Shown here: one piece after another, positions 1 to 8,573 of the stretch
Numbering within the stretch: position 1 is the first letter of the stretch
Layout of the letters: every line of letters starts with the position of its first letter
Assembly: GCA_900545515.1 (NCBI GenBank)
Contig: UQZA01000032.1
Location: 1-28,948, forward strand
DNA: 28,948 nt
Reading direction: 5' to 3'
Source of the DNA: an uncultured Eubacteriales bacterium
Lineage (GTDB): Bacteria; Bacillota; Clostridia; Oscillospirales; Oscillospiraceae
Notes under the pieces: model-generated
What the model saw: the letters and a program-made list of their open reading frames with translations, nothing else
What the model was told of the DNA's origin: nothing
Database searches by the model: none
Translations under genes and position numbers: made by a program

Positions 1-691
1 TGACAATGGGGGAAATCTTGCTGTTGTCCACGTCCTGGAAGCTAAAGTTGCTGAGAACTGCACTCATGGTATAGTGGGTAACCTTCTCAACCAGCGCCTG
101 AATGGCAGCGGCCAAGCCGGTGGCGGCATCGTCCACCTGGGTCTGGGTCGCCGCCTCGTCGGCAGCTACCGTTCTGGCCTTTTCCAGAGCGTCTACAAGA
201 GCAGCCCAGGTTTCGGCGGTGTAATCGCCCTCCGTCAGGGCCTCGGCCACAGCGATGGTTGCGTTCAGGTCGGACTTCTCCGGAACGAAGGGGGTGAGCG
301 TAGACTCGGCCACCCTCAGACATCCGGTGGGATGCTGGGTCATCAAATCCGTCACAAACTCCAGCAGGAGGCCCTGGGGCAGCTCCAGCATCTCCATCTG
401 ATACCTGCGGACGCCGGTTACCGGGTTGTCGTAAACCATGGTAGCCTGGTACATCTCATAATCGGAGGAGCTCCGTCTGTACTGGAGAGACGTGATGTTC
501 TGGCCGGTGAAGTTGCCGTCATTGTAGTCGGAGAAGGAGGGAAGATTGCCGCTTTCTATGGTCAAGGTCACCAAATAGGCGCCGTCCGCCGTTTCCTCAA
601 TTTCGACGGTGTCCTTGACAATGGGGGAAATCTTGCTGTTGTCCACGTCCTGGAAGCTAAAGTTGCTGAGGACCGCATTCATAGTATAGTG
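1..691 (-). repeat. 615-bp in-frame tandem repeat (205 residues: NEAT-like module plus FIVAR) in the protease gene
   Basis: Positions 1-76 match 616-691 with only four mismatches, a spacing of exactly 615 bp, which is 205 codons in frame. One full unit (about 77-691) and the start of the next (1-76) are visible. The unit opens with HYTMNAVLSNF or HYTMSAVLSNF. It contains a ~140-residue beta-rich module whose Tyr pattern resembles NEAT (iron transport-associated) domains. It ends in a ~65-residue helical stretch typical of FIVAR (ALTEGDYTAETWAALVDAL). The NEAT assignment is tentative; the FIVAR assignment is firmer. Confidence 0.85.
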
Positions 692-3600
692 CGCAGCATC
701 CTGACCGCCTGGGGAAACCGTCAGATCTCTGACAATGGTATACTGCGTCACATCCCGGACATAAACGCGTACTGTGACGTCCGTATCTCCCATGGGGACC
801 GTGGCCGTATTTTGAGCGGAGAAGCCCTGGAGCTCCGTTTCCACGCCATTTGCGTCCACCGTGACGAAGCGGTATTCCGTACCCTCGATGCCTCCGGTGG
901 CGGAAGCAGTTACCTGGGCAGTTTCCTGACTCTGGGTTGCGGTCAGCTCCACAGACAGGGGCGTATAGGCCTGCAGGGTCACCTGGGCCCCCTTCCGGCT
1001 GTTGAGGTCCGCCACAAGGGCTTCTCCGGATGCATACCCTGCCGTGCCCGGCTGGGCATAGAACACGGTCTTGAACACGTCATTGAAGGCATATTCTCCC
1101 ACGTCTATCAATCCCGTACCCAGGACAACATGCTTGAGGGTCGTATTGCCGGAGAAAGCGCTCCGTTCCAAAGTCTTCACGCCATCGCCCAAATAGAGGG
1201 TCTCCAGTGCGTCCATGCTGGGAATCCACTCAATGCTGGTGTCGTTGCCCTTGGTAAATACCAGATGCTTCAGGGAACCCATGAAGGAAAACGCCCAGCT
1301 GGCAACAGACTGAAGGTTGTCCCCAAAGGTAAGAGTTTCAATGACTGCGTTGGCGAAGGCGAAGGCCCCCACTGTTTCCAGGGAATTGGGCAGCTTGATC
1401 TCCTTCAGACTGGTACAGCCGTTAAAGGCACTGGTGCCCAGGGTTTTCAGGCCCTCCTGGAACTCTACTGTTTCCAGAGTTTTGACATTCCGGAATGCAA
1501 AATTCGCAACGGTTTCCACCGTGGCAGGGGCGATAAATTCCGTCATGGGGTTCTTGGGCGGGCAAAGGATCAGTTCCTTCCCACCGTCCCGCAGCAACAC
1601 GCCGTCCACGCTGCTGAACACAGGATTTTTCTCAGAGACGTGAATCGTCTCCAGATTGTTGGCGCCGGTAAAGCTGATTTCTCCCAGGTCCGTCAGGCTG
1701 GCGCCAATGGTAATGCTCCGGATCTTCGGAGAGTTGGAGAATGCGCTCTTTCCCACTGTAACCAGAGAGTCGGGGAAAATCACAATCTCCAGATTGGGGC
1801 ACCAGGCAAAGGCGTATGCTCCCAGATTCACCAGGGCGTCGCCCAGATCCGGCTGGACAAACACACAGTACTGGAACGCATAGTCTCCCACCGTCTCAAC
1901 CTGGTTGAGATCCAGGGTTGTGAGGCTTTCGCAGAAGGAGAACGCGTTGCCTCCGATGGTCTTCACGCTGTCAGGCGTTACCAGGGAAGGGATGGGCGTG
2001 AAGGCAAAGGCGTAGGCGCCGATCTCCTCCAGCTTTGCCTCCGGGGAGAAGCGAAGCTCCTTCAGGTTGGACAGGTACGCAAAGGCGTACTCCGCCACCT
2101 TGGTGACGTTTGCCGGGATGGTATAAACCCCGGTGGAAACCAGCTCCGTCTGCGCGGCGGGATGGCACATCAGGACAGTTCCATCCATACTGAACAGGAC
2201 GTTGTCCACCACCCGGAAGCTGGTATTTCCAGAAGCGACGGAAATACGGGCAAGGCTGGGAGTGGAGACAAAGGGTCCCCGCAGGCTGGTGATGCCAGCG
2301 CCAATGGTAACCTCCTCCAGGTCGGGACAATTCTCCAGGACAAAGTCCCCTACCTCCGTGACGCTGTCCGGGAAGGTCAGAGAGGTAATATAGGTTTGAG
2401 AGAATGCCTTGGCGCCGATGGTCTTCAGCCCATCGTTCAGGGTAACCTCTGTAATGCCGGAAGCCACGAAAGCGCCGGTTTCGATGGTCACAAGGCCGGC
2501 AGGGGCGGTAAAGGAGGGAATCTGTACACCGTTAAGGGCGTAAGCACCAATGGTTTCCAGGCCGGCAGGGAATTCCAGCGTTTCCAGGCCGCTGGACGCC
2601 AGTGCGTAGGCTCCGATGGTCTTCAGTGTACTGGGAAGGTTGATGTTTTTCAGATTGCCACAGGCGTAAACCATATAATCCGGAATCTCAGTCAAGCCCT
2701 CAGGCAGGATGACCGTGTTGAGGTAATAGCAATTATAGAACGCCTGGCTACCGATCTCCCGAACGCCGTCAGGAAGCCGGATTTCTGTGATCACCGTGGT
2801 TTCAAAGGCGAAATCACCGATCTTGTACAGCTTGCTATCCTCCGCGAAGGTAACCTGATACAACCGCTGACAATTGGAGAAAGCATAATTTCCAATCTCC
2901 GTGACGCTGGTGGGGATGAAAATTTGCTCCACAGGCCGCATGGCAAAGACATAATCGTCGATCTTTGTGACGCCCTCAGGAATAGAAACCTGGGTACGCC
3001 AGCCCGTATACTCCTTTAAGACGCCATCGCCGTCGATTACGAAGTCATCATAGTCCTCCGGGCGAACCGACACGGTGCAGGAGGCGGAATATGTGGCGCC
3101 GTCTGCCGTCACAGAAGCCGTCACCGTAGTCTTGCCTGTGCTGACTGCAGACACCCTTCCGGTTTCATCCACTGCGGCCACCCCGGTGTCGCCGCTGGTC
3201 CAGGTTACCGCCCCATCTTCCACCCCGGCTGCCAGAGTCGCGGTCAGTTGGCGGGATGTGCCCATATTCAGTGTGATTTCATCATAGTCCACCACGATTC
3301 CCTGCTGGGCAGGAATTTCCGTCGCTGTAACCGCACAGGTCGCCGCCACGCCTTCCGTCTCCGTCTGAGCCGTGATCACGGCAGTACCAACGGAAAGGGC
3401 TCTGACCGCGCCGGTCTCATCCACAGTGGCCACGGCAGGATCGCTGCTGCTCCAGGTGATCCCGTCTTTGGTTACAGCCTCCGGCTCCAGAGTCGCGGTC
3501 AAAGAGGTAACCTTTCCACGCGTCATCGAAAGCTGGCTGGCACTTAGGGTAATGCCCGTGGGATATGTATCCCGGATCACCGTGGACAGCTCGGCATAGT

Positions 3601-6600
3601 TCACGGCATAGTCAAACGCATCGATCCGAATCACATCCGTCCGGTCACCGGACTGCTCCAGCGCCGCAATCAGCTCTTCCAAATCGGTCTCCACCGTGTA
3701 GAGGCTGCGCCCATCCGTCTGGCGGGTATCCAGGTTGTCGGGATCGCCAAATGTGAAGGTCTTCACCGCCTGGCCGCTGGAGTTTACCAGCTGCAGAGCG
3801 CTCATGTAGTGGTTATCGGATAAGTGGAGCACCAATTTCTGCTGCCCGGTCTCACCAACGATCTCCGCACCCTCCAGCTTCGGCGGTGTGGTGTCATAGT
3901 AGAAATCAAAGGTCCAGGTGTCCAGCTCCTGGGAGCCGGGGCGTGTGGCGGCAACGGCAAAGGTATACCACCCTTCGGCAATTTCCCGGCCACTGCTGTC
4001 CAGTCCGCTGAAGGTAGGCGCATAGGGGAGGAAGGCCTCCGCATACGTCACAACACCGGCGCTTACAAAGTAGTAGGACTTCTTTACCTGGTTGAAGACG
4101 TCCTGCTGCATAATTCTTCCCGTATCCTTCTGAGTAACCGTATAGGTCACCTGCTCGGCGTTGCGCAGCATACCGGTCACCGTGCCCAGCTCCGCAAAAA
4201 TCTGAGCCATGCTATCTGCAGAAATGACATATTTGTTCGGGTCGATGCCGTAGGTTCCGTCAAATGCGTTTTGTCCCAGGTAGTAATTCCCATTGCTGGC
4301 ACTGTAAACGTAGCTGGAGCGCATATGGTGGGCAGAATCGCCGTCAATGAACTGGCCGTCCAGGATGGGAGCGGCGCTCCAGTCGCCGTAAAAGGCGAGA
4401 TACGGCAGAGACAGGTTCGAGCCGCTGCCCTCACCGGCTGTGAGGAACACAAAGCCGTCAAGGAAGGTGCCGTTCACCGCCTCAGCAACCGCAGCCCGGA
4501 AGGATTCCTCCGGCGTAATGGTCACCGTCACCGTGGCAGCGCCATGGCCGGGAACGGAAACCGTTCCGTCTTCCGTTGCACCGTCATAGGAAATGGCAAT
4601 TCCGTTTCCAGCGTAGTTTTTGGATTTTTGCTGGAAGTACCCATCAACGATCTCCTCAGACAGGGCCGCCGCGTCCAGGGTATAGGTGAGGGCGTCGCCG
4701 GTCAGGTTATGAACCGTAAAGGTGAAACTGAACGGGCCTGTCCCATCGCCCAACTCCGCCTTGGGCTTTGCAGGGTCTGCGCCCTCCACCGTCAAATAGG
4801 CCTTGGCGCTGGCGACAGCCTGGATGTTGGCCAGACCTGCGCCCTGCTGGCGGGGAGAGTAGTAGCTGTTTTCGCCCCGGGCCAGAGGCTCCGCCGTGGC
4901 CATCAGCATGGCGGAAACCAGATTGATTTTCTCTCCTTCGCTGAACGATGCAAATTTCGAGTCAGACATAATGTACTGCTTTGCCAATGCGGACAGACCG
5001 GCCATATGGGGGGAGGCCATAGAGGTACCGCTCATATTGGCGTAGCCATTGTTCAGCACAGCCGAGTAAATATTGCCGCCGGGCGCCGCGATTTCCGGCT
5101 TCAGCTTGAGATCCAGGGTGACGCCCCAGGAGCTGAAATCAGACATGGTCAGCGCCCCGTCCTCCCACTGGGTCTGGCCCACGGTGACCCTTTGATCCCC
5201 AAGGGAAAGGAGCTTCTCCCCATCGGCCTTGGAGATGAACACGGAGCCAATGTCGGTCTTCGTAATGCCGCCCATATCCGTCAGGGACTCGCTGACGACG
5301 TTATCATAGACCAGGATGGCCTCGGCGCCCTTGGCATAGGCGTTGTCCACCTTCTGCTCAAAGGTCAGCTGGCTGGAGTCTCCCTCCGCAACGCCTCGCT
5401 GTACCAGAGCGATCTTGCCTTCCAGCGTGGTGAGGCCCGTTTCGGTCAGGGCAGTGTCAAAATCACTGGGGCTGCCATAACCGCAGTCCACATATTCCAA
5501 GGTGGCGTTCAGGCTTGCCAACAGGGTTTTGCCCTCCACCGTCGCTTCCTTGTAGAAGATCTTTGTGCCGTCGGAGGCCACCAGGTAATACGCCGGGGAG
5601 ACCGCGTTCACACTGGCCACCGCCAAAGCGGAATTTTGCGTCGCTGGGGAGGCAAGCATGGAGCTGTCGGGATTGGTGACAGCAGGCAGATTGTTCCCGG
5701 CCTCGTTGCCAAGGGCGGAGCTGTAGGCATTGCCCGCAGCCACATTCAGAATCACGCCGTGGCTCTTCACAGAATCGTAAATCTTCTGGAATTGCTCCTC
5801 CGTGCTGGTGGAGAAGCCCGCGTCGGAGCCCAGACTCATGTTGATGACATCCACGCCCAGGGTCACCGCATCCTCCACTGCCGCAATGATATTGGACTCC
5901 CGGCCCTGGCCCAGGAGGTCGTCAAAGACCTTCATGGCCACAACCTGCGCATCCGGCGCAACGCCGCGAATCGTATCGCCGCTGTTGGCCGCCGCAATGC
6001 CCGCCACATGGGTGCCATGATCCAGGCCGGTTTCGGGGCCGGGGATGGCGTTGGTATCTCTGTCGGCATAGTCATAGGCAAAGGGGAACTTATCATCCAC
6101 CCGCAGCTCCGCAGCAGTTAAGGCGCCACTGCCGGCGTTCAGCTGTCCCGCCAAATCAGAAAGCTTGGCCTCTGTCAATGCGTCTGTGGGGACTGCCCCC
6201 TGGAACGCCTCGTGCTCCACATCCACGCCGCTGTCAATGATGGCAATCACCTGGCCGTCGCCGGTATACGGGCTGCTGTCAGCCCCCACCATGGCAAGCG
6301 CGTTGGCATTTTCGTAATCCTGCTCCTGATCCTCCGGAACGGTAAAGACCGTCTCCACATAAACGGAGTCCACAGAGTCCAGGGCCGCAATGTCCTTCAG
6401 GAAGCGATACTCCACATCTGCGGCAAAGCCGTTCATGACCTCATAGTAATCATACCGCACAGCAAAGGTGCCGGCTGCAGGATCTTCTGCCATAGCATGG
6501 ATCGAATCAGATGATTTTGCGGCCACCAGGTCTGCAATCTCCATCTGCACACGCTGATGCTGTGCCTCCTTCTCCCTTGTGCTGCCAAGCACAGTGGCAG

Positions 6601-6871
6601 GAACATCTTCCAGGCTGACAATCACAGTGACGACCTCATCGGGGTCGTAAGCAGATTCCATCAGCTCCGCTTTTTGCAGCCCATTTTCCTGGTCAAGCAT
6701 ATCCAGCAAACGCTGCTCCGTCCCATTCTCCAGGCCGGAAGTAACCGGCCCGCCATCGGAGCTGGCAGGCACCGCCTGCACCGCCGCAGGCAGCATACCA
6801 AGGAGCAGCGCAAACGCCAGAATCATCGCAAGTCCACGGTGTAGCGTTCTACTCAAATTCGGCTTTTTCAT
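1..6871 (-). CDS. Giant secreted subtilisin-family (S8) protease with PA, Ig-like, BspA-LRR and FIVAR regions; C-terminus outside window
   Basis: Secreted serine endopeptidase, probably attached to the cell surface. The ATG at 6871 has an AAAGGAG ribosome site. The frame stays open to the left edge (about 2290 codons), so the C-terminus and any anchor are unseen. Residues 1-33 form a signal peptide (KK, then a hydrophobic core ending AVQA). Residues ~60-165 resemble an inhibitor I9 propeptide. The S8 triad is visible: Asp213 (IAIIDSGVD), His285 (HGTHVAG) and Ser617 (GTSMASPHMAG). A protease-associated insertion lies at ~440-560. Residues ~700-850 look like the Fn3-like domain of C5a-peptidase/lactocepin enzymes. 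Two Big_2 Ig-like domains (~1100-1180, ~1188-1268), a BspA-type LRR_5 array (~1275-1945), an Ig-like stretch and NEAT-like plus FIVAR repeats (from ~2062) follow. Start and left edge are in the same frame, with no frameshift seen. Family is certain; the substrate is unknown. Confidence 0.95.
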   Translation of the reverse strand, partial: MKKPNLSRTLHRGLAMILAFALLLGMLPAAVQAVPASSDGGPVTSGLENGTEQRLLDMLDQENGLQKAELMESAYDPDEVVTVIVSLEDVPATVLGSTREKEAQHQRVQMEIADLVAAKSSDSIHAMAEDPAAGTFAVRYDYYEVMNGFAADVEYRFLKDIAALDSVDSVYVETVFTVPEDQEQDYENANALAMVGADSSPYTGDGQVIAIIDSGVDVEHEAFQGAVPTDALTEAKLSDLAGQLNAGSGALTAAELRVDDKFPFAYDYADRDTNAIPGPETGLDHGTHVAGIAAANSGDTIRGVAPDAQVVAMKVFDDLLGQGRESNIIAAVEDAVTLGVDVINMSLGSDAGFSTSTEEQFQKIYDSVKSHGVILNVAAGNAYSSALGNEAGNNLPAVTNPDSSMLASPATQNSALAVASVNAVSPAYYLVASDGTKIFYKEATVEGKTLLASLNATLEYVDCGYGSPSDFDTALTETGLTTLEGKIALVQRGVAEGDSSQLTFEQKVDNAYAKGAEAILVYDNVVSESLTDMGGITKTDIGSVFISKADGEKLLSLGDQRVTVGQTQWEDGALTMSDFSSWGVTLDLKLKPEIAAPGGNIYSAVLNNGYANMSGTSMASPHMAGLSALAKQYIMSDSKFASFSEGEKINLVSAMLMATAEPLARGENSYYSPRQQGAGLANIQAVASAKAYLTVEGADPAKPKAELGDGTGPFSFTFTVHNLTGDALTYTLDAAALSEEIVDGYFQQKSKNYAGNGIAISYDGATEDGTVSVPGHGAATVTVTITPEESFRAAVAEAVNGTFLDGFVFLTAGEGSGSNLSLPYLAFYGDWSAAPILDGQFIDGDSAHHMRSSYVYSASNGNYYLGQNAFDGTYGIDPNKYVISADSMAQIFAELGTVTGMLRNAEQVTYTVTQKDTGRIMQQDVFNQVKKSYYFVSAGVVTYAEAFLPYAPTFSGLDSSGREIAEGWYTFAVAATRPGSQELDTWTFDFYYDTTPPKLEGAEIVGETGQQKLVLHLSDNHYMSALQLVNSSGQAVKTFTFGDPDNLDTRQTDGRSLYTVETDLEELIAALEQSGDRTDVIRIDAFDYAVNYAELSTVIRDTYPTGITLSASQLSMTRGKVTSLTATLEPEAVTKDGITWSSSDPAVATVDETGAVRALSVGTAVITAQTETEGVAATCAVTATEIPAQQGIVVDYDEITLNMGTSRQLTATLAAGVEDGAVTWTSGDTGVAAVDETGRVSAVSTGKTTVTASVTADGATYSASCTVSVRPEDYDDFVIDGDGVLKEYTGWRTQVSIPEGVTKIDDYVFAMRPVEQIFIPTSVTEIGNYAFSNCQRLYQVTFAEDSKLYKIGDFAFETTVITEIRLPDGVREIGSQAFYNCYYLNTVILPEGLTEIPDYMVYACGNLKNINLPSTLKTIGAYALASSGLETLEFPAGLETIGAYALNGVQIPSFTAPAGLVTIETGAFVASGITEVTLNDGLKTIGAKAFSQTYITSLTFPDSVTEVGDFVLENCPDLEEVTIGAGITSLRGPFVSTPSLARISVASGNTSFRVVDNVLFSMDGTVLMCHPAAQTELVSTGVYTIPANVTKVAEYAFAYLSNLKELRFSPEAKLEEIGAYAFAFTPIPSLVTPDSVKTIGGNAFSFCESLTTLDLNQVETVGDYAFQYCVFVQPDLGDALVNLGAYAFAWCPNLEIVIFPDSLVTVGKSAFSNSPKIRSITIGASLTDLGEISFTGANNLETIHVSEKNPVFSSVDGVLLRDGGKELILCPPKNPMTEFIAPATVETVANFAFRNVKTLETVEFQEGLKTLGTSAFNGCTSLKEIKLPNSLETVGAFAFANAVIETLTFGDNLQSVASWAFSFMGSLKHLVFTKGNDTSIEWIPSMDALETLYLGDGVKTLERSAFSGNTTLKHVVLGTGLIDVGEYAFNDVFKTVFYAQPGTAGYASGEALVADLNSRKGAQVTLQAYTPLSVELTATQSQETAQVTASATGGIEGTEYRFVTVDANGVETELQGFSAQNTATVPMGDTDVTVRVYVRDVTQYTIVRDLTVSPGGQDAAHYTMNAVLSNFSFQDVDNSKISPIVKDTVEIEETADGAYLVTLTIESGNLPSFSDYNDGNFTGQNITSLQYRRSSSDYEMYQATMVYDNPVTGVRRYQMEMLELPQGLLLEFVTDLMTQHPTGCLRVAESTLTPFVPEKSDLNATIAVAEALTEGDYTAETWAALVDALEKARTVAADEAATQTQVDDAATGLAAAIQALVEKVTHYTMSAVLSNFSFQDVDNSKISPIV
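1030..3055 (-). repeat. Array of BspA-type leucine-rich repeats (LRR_5) within the protease
   Basis: On the minus strand this stretch encodes over twenty imperfect ~23-residue repeats of the form IGAYAF..C..L..L..P..L..I, for example TIGGNAFSFCESLTTLDL and NLGAYAFAWCPNLEIVIF. This is the LRR_5 / BspA signature found in surface proteins of gut and oral bacteria, where it serves in binding. The array opens with the usual cap (FVIDGDGVLKEYTG) and ends near GEYAFNDVFKTVFYA. Confidence 0.9.
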
Positions 6872-7185
6872 AAATTATCTCTCCTTTTGTTCATTCTAGG
6901 TAGCCTCTGACGTAAACAATGGTACCTCCTCATATCTCTGCCCATTTGAGCCAGGCAGTCCGCCCTACTCAAACGTATGCCGGCTTCTCCTCCTTCCTGC
7001 ACTGCGCCAGCTATGGCGCGCGTTGAAGCAAATTTACTTGCTCTTTTTTGCAACTATCTCGTCTCAAGTTCCAGACTGCCGGTGACATTACACAGCATCT
7101 TTTGCAACTTCCTCTTTATTCTAGCATCAAGGCAGCAGAATTTACAATTGTGATATCTGCCAAAAATTTGACATAAAATTTGTAT
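6872..7185 (-). promoter_or_regulatory. Long structured 5' leader of the protease mRNA
   Basis: If transcription starts just downstream of the -10 at 7186-7191, the protease mRNA has a leader of about 300 nt. It contains several hairpins: AGCAA/TTGCT at 7027-7042, GCGCC/GGCGC at 7004-7019, TTTGAG/CTCAAA with an inner AGG/CCT stem at 6945-6973, and GGTACC/GGCTACC just upstream of the ribosome site. Two of the three TTGCAACT repeats also lie here. No known riboswitch class was recognised. The stretch 6872-7327 holds no convincing gene. Confidence 0.45.
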
Positions 7186-7213
7186 ATTATGCCCAAATTT
7201 GGCTATCAGTCAA
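7186..7213 (-). promoter_or_regulatory. Predicted sigma-A promoter for the protease gene, with palindrome in the spacer
   Basis: On the minus strand TTGACT (7213-7208) and CATAAT (7191-7186) are separated by 16 bp, a good match to the housekeeping consensus. The spacer carries the perfect palindrome CCAAATTTGG (7193-7202), a plausible operator. Promoter function is predicted from sequence only. Confidence 0.6.
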
Positions 7214-7250
7214 AAAACGCAGTGCCTACTACTAGCAATTTTCGGCGAAG

Positions 7251-7261
7251 TATGCTATCAT
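7251..7261 (+). promoter_or_regulatory. Possible extended -10 promoter for the regulator gene
   Basis: TATGCTATCAT carries a TG-N extended -10 (TATCAT at 7256-7261), about 66 bp before the regulator ATG. The -35 position (TAGCAA, 7233-7238) is weak. The nearby TTGACA at 7168-7173 has no -10 at a proper distance on this strand. Confidence 0.4.
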
Positions 7262-7327
7262 TTCCTTGTATTTTATTGCAACTAAGCGTGGCACGCGCCT
7301 GATACACATCAGAAAGGACAACATGCT

Positions 7328-8449
7328 ATGCATATCACGTTTTATCGCCGCCCATGCCTGTATCCGGATGCCACAGAGCTATTCTACGCCTATGTCAACG
7401 GCACCCCAGCAAAAAATCTCGCATTCCCCGGCCCCTGCGCCCTTCCCAAATCCGTCATGGAGTCCATGATGCAAGAGGCTTGTGCCGGAGTGGACCCCGC
7501 AGACGAACAGGTGCGTTTCTATTTCGAGCCCTTTCCCCTTCCAAAGTACGGCTCCAGTTCATATACCTGTGTGGCGCGGCTCCTGGCGTTCACCTACTCC
7601 GACTGGAGCAGCCCTGACGCTGAGCACTGCGTTTCCAGCATGCAAGCCGCCTGGCCGCTGGAAAGAATGCAGCGGGAACGAATCGTGTTTAGCGGGATTG
7701 CCCCATACCGTCTGTGCTTCCGGCAGCTGGACCCAGAGGAGCCGATTCCCTTTGCCAATGGACTGGGGCAGTTCCCGGCGCCCGCCGTACTGAAGGACCG
7801 GCTGCTGGAGGTCTTCTCCGACTACCCGTCCCATATCAGCGCCCTGTCCAGCATGTTGTTCCCCATCATGAAATACCTGGAGCGTGCGCTTCCACCTTGG
7901 ATTGCCAAAGCCGAGCCTTTGATTGCAGCCTGGGAGCGGCATCTCCAATTCACATCGGCCAAGGACTTCATTCAGAAGGAATTGTGTGGCAATGGGGATT
8001 ATGAGATCTCCGGCGTCACAGCTTCCCTGATGTTTTTTCATCCTCAGCGTCTTTTCTTTTACTACAACCAGGAAAGCAAGGTCCTCGATCTCCTGATTGG
8101 CGCAGCCTCCTCCATCCCCGGACAGAAAACCCAGAAATTTGCCAACTGGGAATACACAGCCTTGCGGCTACTGAGCAGCCCGTTGAGAATGAAGATGCTC
8201 TATGCCCTCCGGGGAAAAACGCTGTCCGCCCAGGAAATTATCACGGAAACAGGGGAAAAGCTCCTGATGAGTACTGTGACCCGGGACCTGTACAACATGC
8301 GGGAAGCGCATATCCTGTACGTGGAATACCGGGGTAACCGCCGCTACTACAGCATCAACTACGATACCCTGGACCTGCTCATCAGCCACCTGGACTACCT
8401 GCGCCTCGGTCAAAACGACCTGCCCGCCGAATCCCCCGAGGAAGACTGA
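7328..8449 (+). CDS. Transcriptional regulator with C-terminal ArsR-like winged helix
   Basis: A 373-residue cytoplasmic protein. Residues ~277-355 form a winged helix-turn-helix of ArsR type: LLSSPLRMKMLYAL, the recognition region around LLMSTVTRDLYNM, then the wing HILYVEYRGNRRYYSI. The ~275-residue N-terminal part has no motif I recognise and could be a ligand-sensing or dimerisation domain. There is no signal peptide or membrane segment. The ATG at 7328 lies about 10 nt after AAAGGA; the ATG at 7323 is out of frame. It is divergent from the protease gene and convergent with the cobalamin operon. By position it is more likely to control the protease or itself than the operon, which has its own riboswitch. 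Confidence is high that it is a real gene, moderate for regulator, low for targets. Confidence 0.8.
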   Translation: MHITFYRRPCLYPDATELFYAYVNGTPAKNLAFPGPCALPKSVMESMMQEACAGVDPADEQVRFYFEPFPLPKYGSSSYTCVARLLAFTYSDWSSPDAEHCVSSMQAAWPLERMQRERIVFSGIAPYRLCFRQLDPEEPIPFANGLGQFPAPAVLKDRLLEVFSDYPSHISALSSMLFPIMKYLERALPPWIAKAEPLIAAWERHLQFTSAKDFIQKELCGNGDYEISGVTASLMFFHPQRLFFYYNQESKVLDLLIGAASSIPGQKTQKFANWEYTALRLLSSPLRMKMLYALRGKTLSAQEIITETGEKLLMSTVTRDLYNMREAHILYVEYRGNRRYYSINYDTLDLLISHLDYLRLGQNDLPAESPEED

Positions 8450-8491
8450 GGCCGCCGGTCTGCTGTCATGACAGAAATCCCATCCCCAATC

Positions 8492-8550
8492 AAAAAGTCC
8501 CAGGGAGGCTCCTCGCATGCCATACGAGGGAACCTCCCCGGGACTTTTTT
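8492..8550. terminator. Bidirectional intrinsic terminator between regulator and cobalamin operon
   Basis: A long hairpin with A-tract and T-tract at its base, able to work on both strands. AAAAAGTCCC (8492-8501) pairs with GGGACTTTTT (8540-8549) and GGGAGG (8503-8508) pairs with CCTCCC (8533-8538). An imperfect CCTCG/CGAGG extension follows. It sits 43 bp after the regulator stop and 24 bp after the last operon gene, so it ends both convergent transcripts. Confidence 0.92.
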
Positions 8551-8573
8551 ACATCTAATGTTACATTCCGGCT

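Larger units (their letters stand above)
7048..7283. repeat. Three TTGCAACT direct repeats between the divergent protease and regulator genes
   Basis: The 8-mer TTGCAACT occurs on the plus strand at 7048-7055, 7102-7109 and 7276-7283, each preceded by T-rich sequence. Its core TTGCAA is self-complementary. One copy lies just downstream of the predicted regulator promoter and two lie in the protease leader. They are candidate binding sites for the adjacent winged-helix protein (inference). Confidence 0.5.

Noticed and set aside
74..3019. 981-codon open frame on the plus strand
   Set aside because: It is antisense to the LRR part of the protease gene. The minus strand has recognisable domains, signal peptide and ribosome site, while the plus product is low-complexity, rich in Gly, His and Arg, with no known fold.
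1030..3055. Repeated DNA in the left part considered as CRISPR or a mobile repeat
   Set aside because: Periodicity is ~69 bp, coding and diverged, and translates to LRR_5 units; there are no exact repeats with unique spacers.
3824..6121. 765-codon open frame on the plus strand
   Set aside because: Antisense to the S8 catalytic and PA regions; the triad and flanking motifs are on the minus strand.
6868..7053. Possible 61-codon upstream ORF ending over the protease ATG
   Set aside because: It begins with TTG without a good ribosome site and overlaps hairpins of the leader; its basic product resembles no family. The ATGA junction is probably chance, though a leader peptide cannot be excluded.
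7168..7190. TTGACA followed by TATTAT on the plus strand as a regulator promoter
   Set aside because: The spacing is only 11 bp, too short for sigma-A; the extended -10 at 7251-7261 is more likely.
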